A stretch of 9,817 nucleotides of DNA, taken from contig CAMFPZ010000018.1 of assembly GCA_945979635.1 (NCBI GenBank), forward strand, positions 1-9,817. Direction: 5' to 3'. Positions 1-5,872 of the stretch are shown here, piece by piece. Position numbers and translations under genes: made by a program. Each line of letters opens with the position of its first letter. The first letter of the stretch is position 1. The notes below the pieces were generated by a model, which saw nothing but the letters and a program-made list of their open reading frames with translations, did not search any database and was not told where the DNA came from. The stretch comes from an uncultured Eubacterium sp. (GTDB lineage: Bacteria > Bacillota > Clostridia > Oscillospirales > Acutalibacteraceae).

Positions 1-1362
1 GCACTCAATAAAACCTATATGACCGATGAGCAATTCGCCGCATATTTGATCGAGCAATATGGCTACAAAAAGAGCGAAATTAAGGATAGAGTTGCATATA
101 TTGAATCACTCGGGATAAAAACAAAGGCTGATTTCGATTCATATATTAGCACCGTTTCGATCACTCCGGGTACGGATGAATTCATAAATTATGCACAGGA
201 CATTCTGGATTTGATTGAATATGCAAACGGAGACAGCAACCAAACCTATTGGGGCTCAATTCGAAAGCAAAACGGTAGTGAAAAGCCTTTCGGTATGGAA
301 TATCTTCAAATCGGGTACGAAAATTACGGTGAGTCTTATTGGCGAAATTTCGAGGCATTGAAGGATATTATTAACACAAAGTATCCTGAAATAAAGATTA
401 TTGCCTCGAGCGGCTCGTATGGTGAGGGCGAAGCCTTTGACACTGCTTCGAACAAGATTAATTCATTATTTATGAATTGTCTTATTAATGAAAGTCTTGT
501 CGGAACGAAGGAAATTCCTTTGTCGGTCAGCTCCGCTAGATTTGACAGCTATTTTCGAAATAATGCCGGTGTTATTGCAGGATATAACAGTGAGGCATAC
601 AAAAAGGGTAATGCGAATAATATATTCAATGCTGTTGATACGGCATCGTATCTTATTGGCATTGAACGAAACAGCGATGCGGTAAAAATGGCGTATTATG
701 CCAATGCTCTCGCAAGGTCAAACACTTCGACCGAAACGCAGTCTTTGGTTTGGTTCGACGGCGAAAACATCGGCTTGACGCCCGAATACTATGTTCAGCA
801 GATTTTTGCAAACAATGTCGGAAATGAGTATATTCAGCCGAGCATGAGTATTGCTAACGCTGCCGTTTCGTCCGGAGTAACCGTTGACAGAGATTCACAG
901 TGTGTATATATTAAGCTCGTAAATCCCACAGGAAAAACCGAGAAATTGAGCATTAATATAAGCGGATGTGAGAGGATTAATGCAGCATCGGTACAGAGTG
1001 TGTCGTCCTCGAAGAAATCTGCGAGTAATACCATCGAAAAACAATTGGTATTGCCTGTTGAGCAGGATGTTGAATTTTCGCAGACAGAAATTGAGTACGA
1101 AATTCAACCTTATAGTGCAAGTGTTATCAGAGTTGCTTATGACGACAATGAGGGCAAGGCGTTTTATAGCCTAGCCGAAAATATGGGTACGGGAGAAAAG
1201 AAGCCTATGTCAGTGAAAATGTTTATTCTTATGGTTGCAGTTATTTTTGTTGCGGCAACCGTTGTGACCTATCTTGTTTATTCAAAGGTTGTGCTAAAGG
1301 GAAGAAAATTCAAATTTAATTTCAGGAAAAAAGATAAAAAGAGCAAAAAAACCGATGAATAA
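1..1362 (+). CDS. GH51 arabinofuranosidase-like surface protein, C-terminal part, membrane-anchored (5'-truncated by window)
   Basis: The reading frame is open to base 1, so the gene starts upstream; the ATG at 19 has no ribosome binding site and is probably internal. Residues are numbered from that ATG. Residues 60-265 match the second half of the GH51 alpha-L-arabinofuranosidase barrel: IEYANGD (66-72), YWGSIRKQNG, KPFGMEYLQIGYEN, KYPEIKIIASSG, YLIGIERNSDAVKMA and TPEYYVQQIFANN. Residues 290-373 resemble the family's C-terminal beta domain. Residues 399-422 form one hydrophobic helix followed by a Lys/Arg-rich tail, which predicts an extracellular protein held by a C-terminal anchor; no LPxTG-like sortase motif is seen. 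E101 sits at the general acid/base position (IGYEN versus the usual IGNEN). The usual GEYA nucleophile motif aligns with GYNS (188-191), placing Tyr189 at the nucleophile position, and the usual DEHYY is replaced by INESL. It may therefore be a non-catalytic or divergent relative that binds arabinose-containing glycans. Family relationship is fairly sure; activity is doubtful. Confidence 0.78.
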   Translation, partial: ALNKTYMTDEQFAAYLIEQYGYKKSEIKDRVAYIESLGIKTKADFDSYISTVSITPGTDEFINYAQDILDLIEYANGDSNQTYWGSIRKQNGSEKPFGMEYLQIGYENYGESYWRNFEALKDIINTKYPEIKIIASSGSYGEGEAFDTASNKINSLFMNCLINESLVGTKEIPLSVSSARFDSYFRNNAGVIAGYNSEAYKKGNANNIFNAVDTASYLIGIERNSDAVKMAYYANALARSNTSTETQSLVWFDGENIGLTPEYYVQQIFANNVGNEYIQPSMSIANAAVSSGVTVDRDSQCVYIKLVNPTGKTEKLSINISGCERINAASVQSVSSSKKSASNTIEKQLVLPVEQDVEFSQTEIEYEIQPYSASVIRVAYDDNEGKAFYSLAENMGTGEKKPMSVKMFILMVAVIFVAATVVTYLVYSKVVLKGRKFKFNFRKKDKKSKKTDE

Positions 1363-2338
1363 GAAGTATAAAATAACCTTTATTTCCTCTGTAACTACGC
1401 CGGAGAGAGCGTACGAAAACATTCCCGAGCTTGAGGATTTTGATGTAAAATTTTTTTCTATGCACGAGGATAGCGAAAAAATAATTAATTAAGCACCTGA
1501 CACTCAATTCATAATTGTCGATGCGATGGGTAGGGTAGATGCGGCTCTTATTAGCTCGTTGCCGAATCTCCGAATGATTCAGTCGGAGGGAGTTGGGTAT
1601 CAGGGCGTTGATGTCGAATGTGCAAAAAGAAATAATGTTGTAGTTTGTAACAATAAGGGAATTAACGATACCGCAGTGGCAGAGGGAACGCTGTTTTTGA
1701 TTTTGGCTTGCCTAAAGAATTACACAAGAGGCGTTGATGCAATGTATTGCGGCGGTCAGATTGAAGCAAAAAAGAAAGCCTTTGGTAATGTTCGAGAGTT
1801 GTCGGAATGTACTGTCGGTCTTGTCGGATTTGGTGATATAGCAAGGCAAACGGCAAAGCTTTTGAACGCCCTTGGCACAAGAGTAATCTATACTAACCGA
1901 ACAAGATATAAGGCTCTTGAGGGCAAATATAATGTTGAATACGCCGAGCTTGAAACGCTTTTGTCACAGTCGGATTTTGTTTCGCTTCATCTTGCCGCCT
2001 GCAACGAAACAAGGGGATTTGTTGATTCGAAATTTCTGTCAGGAATGAAAAAGGATGCGTATTTGATTAATACTGCCAGGGGAGATTTGGTCGATAACGA
2101 GGCTCTTTATGAGGCCATAAAAAACGGTACCATAGCAGGGGCAGGCTTGGATGTTATTTTTCCGGAGCCGGTTACGAGGGATAATATTCTGCTTCGGGAT
2201 GATATTCGAGACAGACTTGTGCTTACTCCCCATATTGCAGGGATAACGCATTTGACAGTAAAGAAGCTATATCGCCAATGCTATGATAATATCATCAGAG
2301 TATTGAATGGCGAAGAACCGAAAAACAAAGTGAATTGA
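1355..2338 (+). pseudogene. D-2-hydroxyacid dehydrogenase gene with an in-frame TAA at codon 46
   Basis: The family belongs to NAD-dependent D-2-hydroxyacid dehydrogenases (phosphoglycerate dehydrogenase-like), which interconvert 2-oxoacids and D-2-hydroxyacids in the cytoplasm. The natural frame starts at ATG 1355, overlapping the stop of the upstream gene by 8 bp, and would encode 327 residues, the usual family length. Codon 46 (1490-1492) is TAA, yet homology runs straight through it: IIVDAM and SEGVGYQGVDV follow in the same frame. In full-frame numbering the Rossmann glycine motif (GLVGFGDIA) lies at about 155-163, and the catalytic Arg (NTARGDLVD, R242), Glu (DVIFPEP, E271) and His (TPHIAG, H293) are all intact. 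The next in-frame ATG (1526) would give a 270-residue protein lacking the start of the substrate domain, and no ribosome binding site precedes it. The gene is therefore either recently inactivated, carries a sequencing error, or is read by suppression or re-initiation. Its neighbours suggest a role in sugar-acid or hydroxyacid catabolism. Confidence 0.82.
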
Positions 2339-2346
2339 GGCATTTT

Positions 2347-3843
2347 ATGAGTGAAAATAAAAATAACGCCGAAGTTAGATATGTCGGTGTAAAGGAAAAT
2401 TTAGCATACGGCTTTGCGAATGCCGGACAGGTTTTTGGCTATAATCTTTTTGCCGGTTCATTCCTTTCTATGTTTTTCGTAAAGGTATTTGGAATTCCGT
2501 TCCAGGCGGTTTCGACTATGATTCTTGTGCTCGGAATTTGGGATACGATAAACGACCCTCTTATGGGTTCGGTTATTGACAGAACTCGAACCAGATACGG
2601 AAAGCTTCGTCCGTATTTGCTTATTGTTCCGCTTCCGCTTTCAATAATCACTGTTCTGTTTTGGTCGGGACCGCTGATTATGCAGAATGTGTCCGGCGTT
2701 GTACCAAAAATTTTTTATATGTACATATCCTATTTTATTTGGGAGTTTTTCTATACATTAGGCGATGTTCCGTTTTGGGGTATGAGCTCCGCGATTTCGC
2801 CGTCTCCGTCGGACAGAACTCGAGCAATTTCCGGTGCTCGATTTATTTCGGGACTCGTTGGAGGTCTGTCGGGTACAATTTTGCCCGTGCTTATTGATTT
2901 GAGCCAGAATAATGTTATTTCGTGGAATCTTAAGCAGGTTTTTGCGTTTATGGGAATGCTTGCCGGATTGTTTGTAATCGGGCTTTTTTCGCTGGCAGGG
3001 ATTTTTACCCGTGAAAGAGTTGTTCAATCTGTTCAGGAAAACAGTATTTTGGACAGCTTCAGGTATTTGTTTAAGAACAAGCCGCTTATGATGATAGTTT
3101 TGAGCAATGTGCTTGCTACTGTTTCGGCTATTGCGTCAGTTTTCGGAAGCTACTATTATAATGAGGTTTTGAACCTTATGTCATTGAGTCTCGTTGTTTC
3201 GCTTTTCGGAACATTGAGCGGATATGTGGGTTATGCCGTTTTGCCGTTGCTGAAGAAAAAGCTCGACAATCGCCAAATCATTTTTATGATTTTGATTACC
3301 AGAGCGGTTGTCGGAGCTATTACATTCCTTGCAGGATATAAATATTATGACGTTTGGTATGTTGCTGTTCCTATTCTTGCATTCCAAAATCTTGCCTGCG
3401 GATTTTTAGGCACGATTAATATGATAGTTCCTACCGAGATGATAGGCGATACAGTTGATTATATGGAATGGAAAACAGGCGTGCGTAATGAGGGAATAAG
3501 CTTCTCGGTATTGACCTTTGTCGGAAAGCTTACTTCATCTGCTTCGACCTCTATTGCAACTGCTCTTTTGCCGCTGATAGGCTATACGGTTGTAAATAAT
3601 ACTCTGGCTGACGGAACGGTCGAGACCATTGCATCGTGTACCTCTGCAGGAGGTCATCCTACTGAATTCTGGCTTTGGACATTCTTTACTGTCGTGCCGA
3701 ATGTTCTTGGATTAATGAGTGCTATTCCGTTTTTCTTCTATGATTTGCGTGGCAAAAAGCTCAAGCAGATTAGGGCGGATATGAAAATAAGACGTGAGGA
3801 ATTATCAAGGAAGGCTTCGGGAGGTGGCAAAAATGAGGAATAA
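2347..3843 (+). CDS. GPH-family sugar:cation symporter (MFS, MelB/XynP-like)
   Basis: This predicted 498-residue inner-membrane transporter has about 12 hydrophobic segments and the usual family length. It should import a glycoside, pentoside or hexuronide with Na+ or H+. Helix II carries WDTINDPLMG (65-74), whose two aspartates (D66, D70) match the cation-binding pair of MelB, followed by the family motif DRTRTRYGKLRP (78-89). PFWGMSSAI (142-150) and the late motif GDTVDYMEWKTGVRNEG (367-383) are also typical of GPH proteins. The start is set at ATG 2347 because GAGG lies 6 nt upstream; a TTG at 2335 would add four residues but overlaps that ribosome binding site. The gene begins 8 nt after the dehydrogenase stop and its 3' end overlaps the next gene by 11 bp, so translation is probably coupled. 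With an arabinofuranosidase-like neighbour, an arabinoside or xyloside substrate is plausible, but specificity cannot be read from sequence. Confidence 0.9.
   Translation: MSENKNNAEVRYVGVKENLAYGFANAGQVFGYNLFAGSFLSMFFVKVFGIPFQAVSTMILVLGIWDTINDPLMGSVIDRTRTRYGKLRPYLLIVPLPLSIITVLFWSGPLIMQNVSGVVPKIFYMYISYFIWEFFYTLGDVPFWGMSSAISPSPSDRTRAISGARFISGLVGGLSGTILPVLIDLSQNNVISWNLKQVFAFMGMLAGLFVIGLFSLAGIFTRERVVQSVQENSILDSFRYLFKNKPLMMIVLSNVLATVSAIASVFGSYYYNEVLNLMSLSLVVSLFGTLSGYVGYAVLPLLKKKLDNRQIIFMILITRAVVGAITFLAGYKYYDVWYVAVPILAFQNLACGFLGTINMIVPTEMIGDTVDYMEWKTGVRNEGISFSVLTFVGKLTSSASTSIATALLPLIGYTVVNNTLADGTVETIASCTSAGGHPTEFWLWTFFTVVPNVLGLMSAIPFFFYDLRGKKLKQIRADMKIRREELSRKASGGGKNEE
3820..3824 (+). promoter_or_regulatory. 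Ribosome binding site deciding the start at 3833
   Basis: GGAGG lies inside the last codons of the symporter gene, 8 nt before ATG 3833. It fixes the start of the EEP-domain protein at 3833 rather than at the upstream in-frame ATG 3794. Confidence 0.8.
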
Positions 3844-5359
3844 GGATAGATTTTGTTGTCCGAAATGCAAAAAATACATAAAGCCGTGGTATATGAAGCC
3901 GAATTGTCCTCATTGCGGAGTCAGTTTGCTTTATTACAAAATGGATAGTCGGCTCGAGCAGGATGCCGAAAATGCAGAAAAGGAGGTCGCTGCGGTAAAA
4001 CGCTTTTTGAATATACTCAAAGAATCGAGCGTTTCGTCGCCGCTTCATATTTTTCGACTTGTGCTCTTCTTTTTACCTCTTGCCACGATGTGTCTGCCGA
4101 TGTTTTGGGCAGGGCATAAGAAGGTTTCGCTGATAACCTTTATTATGAGCATTGTTAATTACGGACTCGATGTTGGTGCGATGAGCGAGGATTTGTCGTA
4201 TCTTTTTGCAGCTTTGAGTATAATTTGTGTTGTTGTCTTCTCGCTTGCAGTTATTATTGCCTCGCTGTTCTCGGCAGGTAAAAACGGATATAGGCGTAAT
4301 GTTGCATTTTCTATTGTAAACACTCTGGTGCTGGGTGTACTCGCTGTTTTAGTTTGTGCATTCGGCGGAAGGACTATGATAGGCTTCTATCTTACTATCG
4401 CTTTGTATGTCGCTGATTTTGTGCTTCATTTTTTGTGCAACGGCGAAAAGGGCAGAAGCCAGAGACGACTATTGGTTTTTCCTCTGGTGCTTTGCTTGGC
4501 TATTTCGATTTCGACATTGGCTATGCCAAAGCCTGCGAAGCTTCTTATTGATTACGCTGTTAACGAGGAAGCGGTTAATGTTGTTTCGTTCAATGTAGCT
4601 TCTGCATTTGGAACAGGCTTTGAGGACACCGACAGTATGGATAGGTGCGATAGATTTGTCGCTCAAATTAAGGAGCTTGGTCCCGACCTGATAGGCACGC
4701 AGGAAATAAATAGCCTGTGGCTCGAAAAAATTGAGAGCGAGCTCAGCGAGTACCAGATTTATGCCGTTCCACGAGGCGGAGACAGTGATGAGATACATAG
4801 CGAGATGAATGCGGTTATGTGGAACACGCTGTATTATGAAATTGTTGATGCAAATACTTTTTGGCTTTCCCAAACAAGCGAAAAGGAAAGCAAATTTGCC
4901 TTTATCGACGAAAACGGCGAGGAAAGAGAAATCGGCTGTAATAGAATTTGCTCCTATGTTATTCTTGACGAAAAGGCAACCGGCAAACGCTTCGCCTTTA
5001 TGAACACCCATCTCGATAATTCGAACGAGCAGGCTCGAATTTTTGCAGCAGGATTAATTATGGAGAAAATGAGTATAATTCGTTCGAATTACGGGGATAT
5101 TCCTGTTATTTTAACGGGCGATTTTAACGAGACAATTGACGACGAGGCACTCCAAAGCATCAGTGCGATTTTGAATGACACGACCGATTGGACGAGAGCA
5201 AAGGCGACCTATTGTGCTTGGGGCTATCGCAATACGGGTGATAAGCCGATTGACTATATCTTCACAACCGAAGATTTCGAAAACTATACTGTAATCGAGA
5301 ATCTTTCAAACGGATATATTTCCGACCATTACGGAATAATGGTTGACATTATGATTTAA
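3833..5359 (+). CDS. Zinc ribbon / multi-helix membrane protein with C-terminal endonuclease-exonuclease-phosphatase domain
   Basis: The product has 508 residues in three parts. Residues 9-28 hold two CxxC knuckles (C9/C12 and C25/C28), a zinc-ribbon pattern. Residues 73-231 contain about five or six hydrophobic segments (73-92, a weaker one near 98-113, 121-148, 156-178, 182-202, 211-231). Residues 247-508 form an EEP (DNase I/sphingomyelinase-like) domain with all expected catalytic motifs: SFNV (N254), TQEIN (E291), MNTHLDN (H393), TGDFNE (D430, N432), PIDYIF (D474) and SDHYG (D498, H499). It should hydrolyse a phosphodiester or phosphomonoester using a metal ion; the substrate is unknown. 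Positive loops near 150-155 and 205-212 favour a cytoplasmic zinc ribbon and an extracytoplasmic EEP domain, though the weak second helix leaves topology uncertain. The start at ATG 3833 is chosen for the GGAGG 8 nt upstream (3820-3824); a longer frame from 3794 would bypass it. It is the last gene of the + strand cluster, before a hairpin terminator. Confidence 0.85.
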   Translation: MRNKDRFCCPKCKKYIKPWYMKPNCPHCGVSLLYYKMDSRLEQDAENAEKEVAAVKRFLNILKESSVSSPLHIFRLVLFFLPLATMCLPMFWAGHKKVSLITFIMSIVNYGLDVGAMSEDLSYLFAALSIICVVVFSLAVIIASLFSAGKNGYRRNVAFSIVNTLVLGVLAVLVCAFGGRTMIGFYLTIALYVADFVLHFLCNGEKGRSQRRLLVFPLVLCLAISISTLAMPKPAKLLIDYAVNEEAVNVVSFNVASAFGTGFEDTDSMDRCDRFVAQIKELGPDLIGTQEINSLWLEKIESELSEYQIYAVPRGGDSDEIHSEMNAVMWNTLYYEIVDANTFWLSQTSEKESKFAFIDENGEEREIGCNRICSYVILDEKATGKRFAFMNTHLDNSNEQARIFAAGLIMEKMSIIRSNYGDIPVILTGDFNETIDDEALQSISAILNDTTDWTRAKATYCAWGYRNTGDKPIDYIFTTEDFENYTVIENLSNGYISDHYGIMVDIMI

Positions 5360-5373
5360 GACGGAGGAATTAT

Positions 5374-5407
5374 AAAACTGCCTTGGACATCGATCCAAGG
5401 CAGTTTT
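5374..5407. terminator. Bidirectional intrinsic terminator between convergent operons
   Basis: There is a perfect 14-bp inverted repeat (AAAACTGCCTTGGA at 5374-5387 and its complement at 5394-5407) around a 6-nt loop. The A/T ends give a U-run on both strands, and further T-runs follow at 5411-5440 on the + strand. It lies 15 nt after the + strand stop at 5359 and 60 nt beyond the - strand stop at 5467, so it can end transcription of both convergent gene sets. Confidence 0.88.
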
Positions 5408-5466
5408 GGCATTTTCGCTTTTTTCAGTTTTTGTTTTGTTGAAATTTATAAAATATCTTCTGCTCT

Positions 5467-5868
5467 TTATAATAGGTCAGCCAGAGTTTTTGAGTTTAGG
5501 AAATTCATAATGACCTCATTTAGCTCGTTCCACATCGGTCGTGTTAGGCAGGAGCTGTGCCTGTCGCAGAGATTTTCGCAGTCGTAGCCTACGCAAGCAA
5601 CAGGAGCAAGAGTTTTTTCTGTCAGAATCAGGATTTCGCCTATGGAGTATTCGTCAACCCTTCTGTTGAGCTTGTAGCCGCCGCTCTTTCCTCTGGCACT
5701 GTCGACAAGTCCGCCCTTTGAGAGCTTTGCAATTATTGCTTCGAGATATTTCATACTTATTTCCTGTCTGTCCGAAATATCCTTAAGCGAGATGTAAGAG
5801 CCGTCATCATGCTTTGCTAAATCGAGCATTATGTTTAGAGCGTAACGCCCCTTTGTTGAAATCATCAT
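5467..5868 (-). CDS. Rrf2-family transcriptional regulator, probably Fe-S binding (IscR-like)
   Basis: The product has 133 residues. The N-terminal winged helix-turn-helix starts MMISTKGRYALNIMLDLAKH and continues with ISLKDISDRQEISMKYLEAII and GKSGGYKL, all hallmarks of Rrf2 proteins. Four cysteines cluster at C92, C97, C101 and C107, before the family's TRPMW motif. IscR uses three cysteines in this region plus a histidine to hold a 2Fe-2S cluster, so a redox or Fe-S sensing role is likely, although the spacing is not identical to E. coli IscR. The start at 5868 is chosen for AGGA about 8 nt upstream and the conserved ISTKGRYA start; a longer frame reaching 5946 only overlaps metH. The gene begins 4 nt after the metH stop and is the last of the operon, so it may regulate this methionine operon, itself, or distant sulfur or Fe-S genes. 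A CymR-like sulfur regulator is an alternative. Confidence 0.88.
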   Translation of the reverse strand: MMISTKGRYALNIMLDLAKHDDGSYISLKDISDRQEISMKYLEAIIAKLSKGGLVDSARGKSGGYKLNRRVDEYSIGEILILTEKTLAPVACVGYDCENLCDRHSSCLTRPMWNELNEVIMNFLNSKTLADLL

Positions 5869-5872
5869 AGCT

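Noticed and set aside
1490..1492. TAA reassignment or stop recoding
   Set aside because: TAA and TGA both end intact genes in this window, and no recoding structure was recognised near 1490.
1526..2338. A complete 270-residue dehydrogenase starting at 1526
   Set aside because: Homology continues in frame upstream to ATG 1355, no ribosome binding site precedes 1526, and the product would lack part of the substrate domain.
2335..2349. TTG start at 2335 for the symporter
   Set aside because: It overlaps the GAGG ribosome binding site that serves ATG 2347, and the family N-terminus begins near MSENKN, so 2347 is preferred.
3794..3832. ATG 3794 as start of the zinc ribbon-EEP gene
   Set aside because: It has no ribosome binding site and would overlap the symporter by 50 bp, while GGAGG precedes ATG 3833 at ideal spacing.
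4469..5011. 180-codon open frame on the - strand
   Set aside because: It is antisense to the EEP gene, with low-complexity composition, no ribosome binding site and no recognisable domain.
5363..5367. GGAGG after the EEP gene stop
   Set aside because: It looks like a ribosome binding site, but no ATG, GTG or TTG follows at useful distance before the terminator hairpin.
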